From assembly GCA_018711785.1 (NCBI GenBank), contig DVHW01000151.1, positions 1 to 10,928 of the forward strand: a stretch of DNA of 10,928 bases. Reading direction: 5' to 3'. Each line of letters starts with the position of its first letter. Position 1 is the stretch's first letter. Shown in pieces: positions 1 to 5,950 of the stretch. The translations under genes and the position numbers were made by a program. Below the pieces are notes generated by a model, which saw only the letters and a program-made list of their open reading frames with translations, searched no databases and was not told the DNA's origin. The DNA comes from Candidatus Galloscillospira excrementavium (GTDB lineage Bacteria; Bacillota; Clostridia; Oscillospirales; Oscillospiraceae).

Positions 1-1
1 T

Positions 2-93
2 GCAGAAGTACCCAAGTGGCCGAAGGGGCTCCCCTGCTAAGGGAGTAGTCGGTGTTGAGCCGAGCGAGGGTTCAAATCCCTCCTTCTGCGCCA
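2..93 (+). tRNA. tRNA-Ser (anticodon GCU)
   Basis: This is a complete class II tRNA. The acceptor stem pairs 2-8 (GCAGAAG) with 83-89 (CTTCTGC), followed by discriminator G90 and an encoded CCA at 91-93. The anticodon stem pairs 29-33 (CTCCC) with 41-45 (GGGAG) around the loop CTGCTAA, which places anticodon GCT at 36-38 and reads the AGC and AGU serine codons. The T arm pairs 66-70 with 78-82 around TTCAAAT. The 20-base stretch between the anticodon and T stems is the long variable arm expected of tRNA-Ser. A perfect terminator follows directly, so this is the last or only gene of its transcript; its promoter would lie before the window. Confidence 0.97.
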
Positions 94-136
94 CGCCGCC
101 GCGGACACCTCTGTCCGCGGCGGCGTTCTCTTTTTT
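94..136 (+). terminator. Intrinsic terminator of tRNA-Ser
   Basis: A perfect 14-base-pair stem (94-107 with 112-125) with a CCTC loop is followed by a T-rich tail at 126-136 ending in six T. It starts on the base after the tRNA CCA, so the transcript ends immediately behind the mature tRNA. Confidence 0.95.
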
Positions 137-173
137 CAGCAAAACTACTTATGATACAAGGAGGCATCTCCCC

Positions 174-755
174 ATGGAACTGACCCGGGAGCAGGCGCTG
201 TCCCTGCTGAAGGAGTACAATCAGGAGCCCTTTCACCTCCGCCATGCCCTGACGGTGGAGGCGGTGATGGGCCATTTCGCCCGGGAACTGGGCTACGGCG
301 ACGAGGCGGAGTTCTGGTCCACAGTGGGCCTGCTCCACGACCTGGACTTCGAGCGCTATCCGGAGGAGCACTGTGTCAAGGCCCGGGAGATCATGGAGGC
401 GCGGGGCCTGGACCCCGCCCTCATCCACGCCGTGGTGAGCCACGGCTGGGGCATGACCGGCTCCGACGCGCAGCCCGAGCACGAGATGGAAAAGGTCCTC
501 TTCGCCTGCGACGAGCTCACCGGCCTCATCGGCGCCGCCGCCCTGATGCGCCCCTCCAAGAGCGTACAGGACATGGAGCTTTCCAGCCTGAAGAAGAAGT
601 ATAAGGACAAGCGGTTCGCCGCCGGCTGCTCCCGGGAGGTCATCGCCCAGGGGGCCGAGCTGCTGGGCTGGGGGCTGGACGACCTGCTCTCCCGCACCCT
701 CCAGGCCATGAAAGCCTGCGAGTCCCAGATCGAGGCCGAGGCGGCCGCTCTGTAA
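174..755 (+). CDS. Small HD-domain protein, putative metal-dependent phosphohydrolase
   Basis: This 193-residue protein has a single HD domain (about residues 18-120). Visible ligand candidates are H24 in the HALTVEA segment, the H55-D56 doublet in LLHDLDFE, H85 and H90 in the LIHAVVSHG segment, and D113 in ACDELTG. That is the usual H...HD...D layout of small HD hydrolases, which typically act on nucleotides or other phosphoesters; the substrate cannot be told from the sequence. The C-terminal 70 residues are helical and charged, without a second known domain. There is no signal peptide or membrane segment, so it is probably cytosolic. ATG 174 is well supported by AAGGAGG at 158-164, nine bases upstream. 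The gene stands alone between two terminators. Its own promoter is not clear: a TATGAT at 150-155 lacks a good -35 and sits too close to the ribosome binding site. Confidence 0.88.
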   Translation: MELTREQALSLLKEYNQEPFHLRHALTVEAVMGHFARELGYGDEAEFWSTVGLLHDLDFERYPEEHCVKAREIMEARGLDPALIHAVVSHGWGMTGSDAQPEHEMEKVLFACDELTGLIGAAALMRPSKSVQDMELSSLKKKYKDKRFAAGCSREVIAQGAELLGWGLDDLLSRTLQAMKACESQIEAEAAAL

Positions 756-763
756 ATCCAATC

Positions 764-800
764 GCCCGGACCGGCCCCTGGGGCTGGTCCGGGCATTTTT
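764..800 (+). terminator. Intrinsic terminator after the HD gene
   Basis: A nine-base-pair GC-rich stem pairs 764-772 (GCCCGGACC) with 786-794 (GGTCCGGGC). The enclosed sequence can pair further, and ATTTTT at 795-800 follows. It starts eight bases after the stop codon of the HD gene. Confidence 0.92.
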
Positions 801-834
801 ATGTAATTTTAATCTCCCATATCCCTCTCTCCGG

Positions 835-863
835 TTGCCTTTTGCGGGAGAACAGGGTATACT
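835..863 (+). promoter_or_regulatory. Sigma-A type promoter for the large membrane protein gene
   Basis: The -35 is TTGCCT at 835-840 and the -10 is TATACT at 858-863, separated by exactly 17 bases. The start point should be near 870, giving a leader of about 34 bases before the TTG start at 904. The stretch just downstream of the preceding terminator is AT-rich compared with the rest of the window. Confidence 0.8.
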
Positions 864-903
864 ATTTCCAGTCCTTCCACTCTATTGGAAAAGGAGAATC
901 TGA

Positions 904-2709
904 TTGAAAGAGCATCAAAATTCCGCCCCCAAAACCGGACGGGGGCCCAAGAGCAAGCTGGGCAAGATCCTGCTGAATCTGGTCGTCACGCTGGTCCTGG
1001 GCGCCATCTACTTTTATGTCTCCCTCCCTGCGCTGAACTTCCAGTCCAGCGACCTGTATGTGTTCGTAGGCTTTCTGTGCATCGTCTACATCATCTGCGC
1101 CTTCATCACCTCCGGCTTCCACCTGGAGGAGGGCAAGACCACCACCGCCTCCGGCGGCGTCATCACCATCCAGGGCGGCAAGATCAAGGAGTACTTCCGC
1201 TTTATCAAGAAGCAGTGCCTGCCCATCGGGATCCTGTTGGCCCTGCTCATCGTGGTGGTGATTGTGGGCTGGGTCATCTCCCTGCCCATCTTCCGGGCGG
1301 CGGACTACCGGGATCTGCTGGATGTGCAGGATGGCAACTTCGCCGCCGATGTGGCCCAGATCTCCTTTGACGAGATCCCCACTCTGGACCGCTCCAGCGC
1401 CGAGTACCTGGGGGACCGCCAGATGGGCACCCTGAGCGACATGGTCAGCCAGTTCGAGTACTCCGGGGACTCCGCCCAGATCAACTACGGCGGCCGGCCG
1501 GTCCGGGTGGCTCCCATCGCCTACGCCGACCTCATCAAATGGTTCACCAACCGCGGCGACGGTCTGCCGGCCTATGTCATCGTGGACATGGTGACCCAGG
1601 AGGCCACGGTGGTGCGCCTGAGCGAGGGGATGAAGTACTCCTTCTCCGAGCCCCTCAACCGCAATATCATGCGCCACCTGCGCTTCCAGTACCCCACGTT
1701 TATGTTCTCCACGCCGGAGTTTGAGATCGACGAGGAGGGCAACCCCTGGTGGATCGCCCCCCGCATCGTCAAGACCATCGGGCTCTTCGGCGGCACCGAC
1801 ATCGCCGGCGCCGTCCTGTGCAACGCCGTCACCGGGGAGAGCACCTACTGCGAGCTGAAGGATATCCCGGCTTGGGTGGACACGGTATTCACCGCGGATC
1901 TCATTATGGAGCAGTACAATTACCACGGTTCCCTGATCCACGGTTTCATCAACTCCATCTTCGGCCAGCGGGAGGTCACCCGGGTCACCGAGGGCTACAA
2001 CTACATCGCCATGAACGACGATGTGTATATGTACACCGGCGTCACCTCGGTCAACTCCGACCAGTCCAACCTGGGCTTCCTGCTGTGCAACCTGCGCACC
2101 AAGGAGACCCACTTCTACTCCGCCCCCGGCGCCACCGAGGAGGCCGCCAAGATCTCCGCGCAGGGCGAGGTCCAGGACTTGGGGTATACCGCCACCTTCC
2201 CCCTGCTGCTCAACATCGGCGGCCAGCCCACCTATTTCATCCCCCTGAAGGACCAGGGGAACCTGGTCAAGAGCTACGCCATGGTCAATGTGGCCCAGTA
2301 TCAGCTGGTGGCGGTGGCCCCCAGTGTTTTGGAGTGTGAGGACGCCTATGTGGCCCTGCTCGCCTCCCAGGGGATCACCCAGCCGGAGGAGCTGCCCCAG
2401 ACCCAGGTCAGCGGCCAGGTGGCGGAGATCCGCTCCGCCGTGCTGGACGGCAACACCTACTACTACCTCCGCCTGGAGGGGGAGGAGATTTTCTATGCCC
2501 TCTCTGCCAAGGACAACCCCATCGCCGTCATCCTGAACCCGGGCGATCAGGTGACCATCACCCACGCGCCCCTGGACGGGGAAGCCGCGGAGATCCTCTC
2601 CGGCTATACCCTCACGCTGGACCGCCGCGGGCAGACGCCGGTCCCGACCGGGACCGGCCAGGCAGACCCCTCTCCTGCCCCGTCGCCTTCCGGCAGTCCG
2701 GCTCTCTGA
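904..2709 (+). CDS. Membrane-anchored protein of unknown function, three N-terminal TM helices and a large outer domain
   Basis: I do not recognise a named function for this 601-residue protein. It begins with a basic tail (residues 2-21), then TM1 (about 22-44), TM2 (51-70), a basic loop (about 71-104) and TM3 (107-130). The positive-inside rule puts the N-terminus and the 71-104 loop in the cytosol and the domain from about 131 onward outside. Notable segments in the outer domain are NPWWIAPR (280-287) and TIGLFGGTD (291-299). A small beta-rich module that could be OB-like begins near V502, and a Pro/Ser/Thr/Gly tail (about 574-601) looks disordered or wall-spanning. The start is TTG, chosen because AAGGAG at 891-896 lies seven bases upstream and no in-frame ATG precedes TM1. 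The gene is monocistronic, with its own promoter. From memory the layout resembles a conserved clostridial family lacking an assigned role, but no search was run. Confidence 0.85.
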   Translation: MKEHQNSAPKTGRGPKSKLGKILLNLVVTLVLGAIYFYVSLPALNFQSSDLYVFVGFLCIVYIICAFITSGFHLEEGKTTTASGGVITIQGGKIKEYFRFIKKQCLPIGILLALLIVVVIVGWVISLPIFRAADYRDLLDVQDGNFAADVAQISFDEIPTLDRSSAEYLGDRQMGTLSDMVSQFEYSGDSAQINYGGRPVRVAPIAYADLIKWFTNRGDGLPAYVIVDMVTQEATVVRLSEGMKYSFSEPLNRNIMRHLRFQYPTFMFSTPEFEIDEEGNPWWIAPRIVKTIGLFGGTDIAGAVLCNAVTGESTYCELKDIPAWVDTVFTADLIMEQYNYHGSLIHGFINSIFGQREVTRVTEGYNYIAMNDDVYMYTGVTSVNSDQSNLGFLLCNLRTKETHFYSAPGATEEAAKISAQGEVQDLGYTATFPLLLNIGGQPTYFIPLKDQGNLVKSYAMVNVAQYQLVAVAPSVLECEDAYVALLASQGITQPEELPQTQVSGQVAEIRSAVLDGNTYYYLRLEGEEIFYALSAKDNPIAVILNPGDQVTITHAPLDGEAAEILSGYTLTLDRRGQTPVPTGTGQADPSPAPSPSGSPAL

Positions 2710-2744
2710 GACAGGCTGAAAGGCTTTCTCCCTGTTTATCTTCG
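2709..2744 (+). terminator. Possible weak terminator hairpin
   Basis: An imperfect stem pairs 2709-2715 with 2731-2737 and 2718-2721 with 2725-2728, with two mismatched positions between them. Only a broken pyrimidine run follows, with no clean T-tract. It lies directly behind the stop codon of the large membrane protein gene. It is the best terminator candidate in this gap, but a poor one compared with the other terminators in the window. Confidence 0.25.
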
Positions 2745-2810
2745 CTTTTCCGTGCTAATTTTGCCCAAAGATCCTTGTCTGGCCAACAAAATGTTGCTGC
2801 ACTATTGATA

Positions 2811-2839
2811 TTGGATTTCTCTGGAAAATGTTGTACAAT
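2811..2839 (+). promoter_or_regulatory. Probable promoter for the Ala/Lys-rich protein gene
   Basis: TTGGAT at 2811-2816 and TACAAT at 2834-2839 are separated by 17 bases. The start point would be near 2846, giving a leader of about 58 bases. The 194-base gap at 2710-2903 is markedly more AT-rich than the genes around it and holds nothing else I can identify. Confidence 0.65.
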
Positions 2840-2903
2840 GGGCCCGAAACCGGAAGATCCGTCCGCGCACACCTGATACGAAAATAAAGGAGTTTGATCC
2901 CAC

Positions 2904-3308
2904 ATGCCTGCAAAGAAGAAAGCAGACGCCGAGCCCTTGAAGGCCCCGGAGGAGAAGGTCGCCGCCGCGGCCAAGGAGCTGGCCGAAAAGACGGCCGAGG
3001 CCGTCAAGGAGACCGCCGCGGCCGCCAAGACCAAGGCATCCAAGACCGCCACCACCGCCCGCAGGACGGTGAAAAAGGCCGCCACTGCGGTCAAGGAGAA
3101 GATGGCCGAGCCCCAGACCACCATCTTTGTGGAGTACCAGGGCCGTCAGGTCCGCCTGGACGACCTGGTGACCGCGGTCAAGCACCACTGGGGCGCCTCC
3201 GGCCAAAAGAGTGCCGACCTGAAGAGCCTGGAGCTCTATGTCAAGCCCGAGGACTCCGCCGTCTACTATGTAGCCAACGGCTCTGTAGAGGGCAAGGTCA
3301 GCTTCTGA
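2904..3308 (+). CDS. DUF6465-like small protein with histone-H1-like Ala/Lys-rich N-terminal half
   Basis: The protein has 134 residues in two parts. Residues 1 to about 70 are almost all Ala, Lys, Glu, Thr and Val in short helical repeats (KELAEKTAEAVKETAAAAK, then KTATTARRTVKKAATAVKEK). This resembles histone H1 tails, phasins or LEA-like helices. Residues about 73-134 form a compact domain (TIFVEYQGRQVRLDDLV, then LYVKPEDSAVYYVANG and a terminal GKVSF) that I recall as the clostridial DUF6465 type; this name is from memory. The second half probably folds as a small alpha/beta domain, and the first could bind nucleic acid or form a long helix. ATG 2904 has AAAGGAG at 2886-2892. There are no membrane segments. 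The gene has its own promoter and a very strong terminator, which suggests good expression. A nucleoid-associated role is only an inference from composition. Confidence 0.82.
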   Translation: MPAKKKADAEPLKAPEEKVAAAAKELAEKTAEAVKETAAAAKTKASKTATTARRTVKKAATAVKEKMAEPQTTIFVEYQGRQVRLDDLVTAVKHHWGASGQKSADLKSLELYVKPEDSAVYYVANGSVEGKVSF

Positions 3309-3317
3309 CCGAACAGC

Positions 3318-3362
3318 AAAAAAGAGCGGACAGACGCATAGGCGTCTGTCCGCTCTCTTTTT
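3318..3362. terminator. Bidirectional intrinsic terminator
   Basis: A perfect 15-base-pair stem (3323-3337 with 3342-3356) has an ATAG loop. On the plus side it ends in CTTTTT (3357-3362). On the other side six A at 3318-3323 become six T when read on the minus strand. It lies between the convergent Ala/Lys-rich protein gene and coaX and can stop transcription from both. Confidence 0.95.
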
Positions 3363-3369
3363 GCCGCTG

Positions 3370-3390
3370 AAAATGCCTCCGCTCAGGCAT
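3370..3390 (-). terminator. Small hairpin just after coaX
   Basis: A six-base-pair stem pairs 3373-3378 (ATGCCT) with 3385-3390 (AGGCAT) around a six-base loop. Read on the minus strand it lies 13 bases after the coaX stop and is followed by a short run of T. It may be a weak first stop signal before the strong bidirectional hairpin. Confidence 0.3.
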
Positions 3391-3403
3391 GGGATGGGGC
3401 AGC

Positions 3404-4192
3404 CTACGCCTGCCCCTTGTCCCGGAGATAGATGAGCCGCAGCCCGTCCAGGATCAGCCGGCTGTCCACCACATCGATAAGGTCGGTATTGTCGGCCACC
3501 ATCCGGGCCAGACCGCCAGTGGCTACCACCTTGACCTCCGGATAGCCCATCTCCCGCTTGGCCTCCCGGATCAGGTACTCGATGGCGCCGATATAGCCCG
3601 TCACCACCCCGGCCTGGATCTGCCCTACCGCGGTGCAGCCCAGTACCGTGGCAGGCTTGGTCAGCTCTACCCGGGGCAGCAGGGCCGCCTTCTGGAACAG
3701 GGCCTCCGCCGAGACCCGCACCCCGGCGGTGATGCACCCGCCCAGATAGCCCCCGTCCTTGGAGATGGCGTCCACCGTGGTGGCGGTGCCGAAATCCAGC
3801 ACGATCAGCGGCGTGCCGTACTTGGCGATGGCCGCGATGTCGGCCACCGCCCGGTCCGGACCCAGCCGCTCATCCGACCCGGACACCTCATAGGGCAGGC
3901 CCGGGTCCACGTCGTCGTCCACGATAATGGGCTTTCGGCCGAAATACTTGATGATCGCGCTGGTGAGGGAGTACATCACCTGGGGCACCACCGAGGCGAT
4001 GATGACGTCCTCCACCTCCTCCGCCCGCCAGCCGAAGCGCTGGAAATAGTCCCAGGCCAGCAGCCCGATCTCATCGGAGGTACGGATGGCGTCGGTCTTG
4101 AGCCGGAAGCTGCCCACCAGATCCTCCCCCCGGAACAGTCCGAACACCATATTGGTGTTCCCCACATCAATGGCCATCAGCATGTTCTTCAC
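3404..4192 (-). CDS. coaX: Type III pantothenate kinase
   Basis: CoaX phosphorylates pantothenate to 4'-phosphopantothenate, the first step of coenzyme A synthesis, in the cytosol. At 262 residues it has normal family length. The ASKHA-fold motifs are in order: phosphate-1 loop D9-V-G-N-T13, the GPDRA motif at 111-115 with D113 and R114, D133 in LDFGTATT (133-139), and ATGGLA at 224-229. The segment normally resembling GGxIxPG reads GGCITAG (151-157), so Pro is replaced by Ala; the rest looks functional. The start is GTG 4192, chosen because GGAGAGG (4203-4197) is correctly spaced for it, while the in-frame ATG three codons later would be too far away. It follows the metallophosphoesterase gene by 36 bases on the same strand, so the two are probably co-transcribed, and it ends in front of the bidirectional terminator. 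Confidence 0.96.
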   Translation of the reverse strand: MKNMLMAIDVGNTNMVFGLFRGEDLVGSFRLKTDAIRTSDEIGLLAWDYFQRFGWRAEEVEDVIIASVVPQVMYSLTSAIIKYFGRKPIIVDDDVDPGLPYEVSGSDERLGPDRAVADIAAIAKYGTPLIVLDFGTATTVDAISKDGGYLGGCITAGVRVSAEALFQKAALLPRVELTKPATVLGCTAVGQIQAGVVTGYIGAIEYLIREAKREMGYPEVKVVATGGLARMVADNTDLIDVVDSRLILDGLRLIYLRDKGQA

Positions 4193-4228
4193 CTTGCCTC
4201 TCCAAAATTTCGCTCCGCCGGTCTCTGC

Positions 4229-4696
4229 TCACAGGACCCGGACAATGCGGCAGTCCGTCTTCCCCTGCTCCAGCTCCATCACGCCGTAGGTGGTCATCCC
4301 CCAGCCCCGGATGCTCCCCGGGTTCATGATCCACAGCGCCCCCTGCCGGTCCACCAGGGGCTCGTGGGTGTGCCCAAAGAGCAGCACGTCCATTCCCCGG
4401 TCTATGGCATTGCGCACCGCAAAGCCGATCCCCGACTTCACATGGTACAGGTGCCCGTGGGTCATCAGGATTTTTCGGCCCGAGAGTACCAGCTCCTTCT
4501 CGTCGGGCTGGGCGGAGAAGCCGTCGCAGTTGCCGCAGACGTACTCCACCCGCAGCTCCGGCTCGGCCTCCATCAGGGCCCGCGCGTCCCGCATCACGTC
4601 CCCCAGGTGGAGCACCAGGTCGGGCCGTTCGGCGCGGACGGCGTCCTGCATATAGCGGATCGTGCCGTGGGAATCAGAAAAAACCAACGCTTTCAT
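4229..4696 (-). CDS. YfcE/MJ0936-type metallophosphoesterase
   Basis: This 155-residue calcineurin-like phosphodiesterase has all metal-binding motifs of the family: D8-S-H10, G32-D33, G55-N-C-D58, H80 in MTHGH, and G108-H-T-H111. Members of this small family hydrolyse phosphodiester model substrates with Mn or Ni; the natural substrate is usually unknown. The start is taken as ATG 4696 because MKALVFSDSHG is the family's normal beginning and AAGGTG stands seven bases upstream. An in-frame ATG at 4768 would add 24 unrelated residues and run through the palindrome in the gap. In many Firmicutes a homologous gene sits beside the XTP pyrophosphatase gene, but here the partner is coaX, with no obvious pathway link. 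The protein is soluble and cytosolic. Confidence 0.93.
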   Translation of the reverse strand: MKALVFSDSHGTIRYMQDAVRAERPDLVLHLGDVMRDARALMEAEPELRVEYVCGNCDGFSAQPDEKELVLSGRKILMTHGHLYHVKSGIGFAVRNAIDRGMDVLLFGHTHEPLVDRQGALWIMNPGSIRGWGMTTYGVMELEQGKTDCRIVRVL

Positions 4697-4744
4697 GTTC
4701 TGCACCTTTTTCTTCGCCCGCCATAGAATGAATTGAATGTGATA

Positions 4745-4762
4745 GAGGGAGCGCGCTCCCTC
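4745..4762. repeat. Perfect 18-base palindrome in a divergent gap
   Basis: GAGGGAGCG followed directly by CGCTCCCTC forms a perfect inverted repeat with no spacer. It lies between the divergent metallophosphoesterase and 93-residue protein genes. With no loop and no T-run it is a poor terminator, so an operator is more likely. TACAAT at 4764-4769 follows on the plus strand, but no good -35 lies upstream. On the minus strand TTGTAT (4769-4764) could be a -35, with only a weak -10 candidate beyond the palindrome. Confidence 0.6.
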
Positions 4763-4788
4763 ATACAATCATCTGGAGGGATTTTCTT

Positions 4789-5070
4789 ATGGCCAAAGAA
4801 CAGCCCAAGCTGGATCATCTGCTGAACACGCCCCAGGCCGAGGCGGTGCTCAAGAATAAGGACGCGGTGATGGGACTCATGCGCTCCCCTGACACGCAAA
4901 AGCTCCTGGAGCTGCTCAACCAGAAGGGGGGCGGCGGGCTCAAGAGCGCCGCCGACGCCGCCATGAAGGGGGACCCCAGCTCCCTGATGGGCCTGCTGGA
5001 GGGCGTGATGAAGAGTCAGGAGGGCTCCGCCGTGGTGGAGCGCATCCAGAAGTCCATTCCCAAAACCTGA
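4789..5070 (+). CDS. Small helical protein of unknown function, first gene of a three-gene cluster
   Basis: This 93-residue protein is soluble, helical and without cysteine, signal peptide or membrane segment. It has two amphipathic stretches built on proline-started helices (TPQAEAVLKNKDAVMGLM, about 14-31, and SPDTQKLLELLNQ, about 33-45). A glycine linker (47-50) and another helical half (51-91) with KGDPSSLMGLLEGVM follow. The short proline-capped helices loosely recall STI1-type chaperone-binding repeats; this is a resemblance only. ATG 4789 is preceded by GGAGGG (4775-4780). The next gene starts 39 bases after its stop and they likely form one transcript. I do not recognise the family by name. 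Confidence 0.75.
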   Translation: MAKEQPKLDHLLNTPQAEAVLKNKDAVMGLMRSPDTQKLLELLNQKGGGGLKSAADAAMKGDPSSLMGLLEGVMKSQEGSAVVERIQKSIPKT

Positions 5071-5109
5071 GGGTCTGCCACCCCGGTCCGCGGAAAGGAG
5101 GCGAGGTTC

Positions 5110-5649
5110 ATGGCCGAATGGGAGGAAAAGCTCAGCGCCATTCTGGGAGACCCGGAGGCCATGGGCCAGATCGTCAACATCGCCAAGGCCCTCTCCAGCG
5201 CCTCCGAGCCCGCCGGAGCGCCGTCCCCCCAGGAGGACGGGGAGGGCGGAGAATACGTGCCCGTGGAGGGCCCGCAGGGGGGCCGGGAGGCCGGGCCCCA
5301 GCCGGGAGAAGCGCCCTCCTCCGGTGGTCATCCGGACGGACCGGAGTCCGGGGTGGACGGGGCGGCCGGCCTGCTCTCCGGGCTGACCGGCGGGGAGGGC
5401 GGCGACCCCTTCTCCGCGCTGGGCAGCCTGGACCCCAAGCTCCTCTCCGCCGCCCTGCGCCTGTTTCAGGAGTACCACGCCGCCGACGACCGGAAGACCG
5501 CCCTGCTCCTGGCGCTGAAGCCTTTTCTGAAGGAGGAGCGGTACGCCAAGGTGGACCAGGCGGTGAAGATCGCCAGGCTCTCCCGGGTCATCCGGGTGGC
5601 CTTCCAGCTCTTCCGGGAGCGGAACGAGGGGGGCGAGCGCGGTGTATAA
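5110..5649 (+). CDS. Protein of unknown function with disordered Gly/Pro-rich centre
   Basis: The protein has 179 residues in three parts. An N-terminal amphipathic helix (1-31) contains the segment ILGDPEAMGQIVNIAKAL. A low-complexity centre rich in Gly, Pro, Glu and Ser (about 32-100) is probably unstructured. A conserved-looking helical C-terminus (about 107-173) contains DPKLLSAALRLFQEY, then ALLLALKPFLKEERYAKVDQA, then ARLSRVIRVAFQLFRER. There is no signal peptide or membrane span; the basic C-terminal helices could bind a membrane or a partner. ATG 5110 has a perfect AAGGAGG at 5095-5101. Its last eight bases overlap the start of the next gene, which implies translational coupling. I take the family to be clostridial and uncharacterised; no function is claimed. 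Confidence 0.8.
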   Translation: MAEWEEKLSAILGDPEAMGQIVNIAKALSSASEPAGAPSPQEDGEGGEYVPVEGPQGGREAGPQPGEAPSSGGHPDGPESGVDGAAGLLSGLTGGEGGDPFSALGSLDPKLLSAALRLFQEYHAADDRKTALLLALKPFLKEERYAKVDQAVKIARLSRVIRVAFQLFRERNEGGERGV

Positions 5650-5950
5650 TCGCTATATTCCAGGCCGGAACGGGTACGACCGGGTCCGGGTGGAGGACGA
5701 TGTTCCTCCCGCCGGCCAAGCCAGGCCGTCCGAAGGCCCGCCGGAGCCCGAGGGTGCCCGAAGTCCGGGTGACGAGGCCGGAAAGCAGTCTGCCGGAGTC
5801 CTCTCCTCCCTGCTCAAAACACTGAAGCTGGAGCGCCTGGACACGGGTGATATCCTGCTGCTCCTCATCCTGCTCTTTCTCTTTCTTGAGGGGGATGACC
5901 TGGAACTGGTCATCACCCTGGCCCTCCTGCTCCTGCTGGGGCTGGACTAG
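5642..5950 (+). CDS. Small membrane protein of unknown function, coupled to the preceding gene
   Basis: This 102-residue protein starts MYNRYIPGRNGYDRV, has a Pro/Gly/Glu-rich acidic linker (about 18-50), an amphipathic helix (53-64), and two very hydrophobic stretches (about 70-82 and 87-101). The hydrophobic stretches are almost pure Leu/Ile/Phe, separated by the acidic turn EGDD, and would form a short membrane hairpin or a membrane-associated oligomer. The start is GTG 5642 inside the end of the preceding gene (eight shared bases), with GAGGGGGG at 5626-5633 as ribosome binding site. Its stop overlaps that of the convergent minus-strand gene by four bases. The coupling to the 179-residue protein suggests that the two act together, perhaps with this one as membrane anchor; that is inference. 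Confidence 0.78.
   Translation: MYNRYIPGRNGYDRVRVEDDVPPAGQARPSEGPPEPEGARSPGDEAGKQSAGVLSSLLKTLKLERLDTGDILLLLILLFLFLEGDDLELVITLALLLLLGLD

Noticed and set aside
127..155. Possible promoter for the HD gene using TATGAT at 150-155
   Set aside because: The -35 position falls in the T-tail of the tRNA terminator without a usable hexamer, and the start point would fall within the ribosome binding site.
72..761. Minus-strand frame opposite the HD gene
   Set aside because: It would run through the tRNA terminator and 3' end, has no recognisable domain, and is the complement of a clear HD-domain gene with a good ribosome binding site.
862..2565. Long open frame on the minus strand opposite the large membrane protein gene
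   Set aside because: It has the Gly/Val/His/Gln-rich composition typical of the antisense of GC-rich coding DNA, lacks a ribosome binding site and domains, and covers a well-supported gene. The same applies to the long plus-strand frames opposite the glycan and trpS genes (about 6154-8109 and 7941-10182) and opposite coaX (3389-4726).
4697..4768. N-terminal extension of the metallophosphoesterase to an upstream ATG
   Set aside because: The added residues are unrelated to the family, the family start MKALVFSDSHG fits ATG 4696, and the extension would translate the palindrome.
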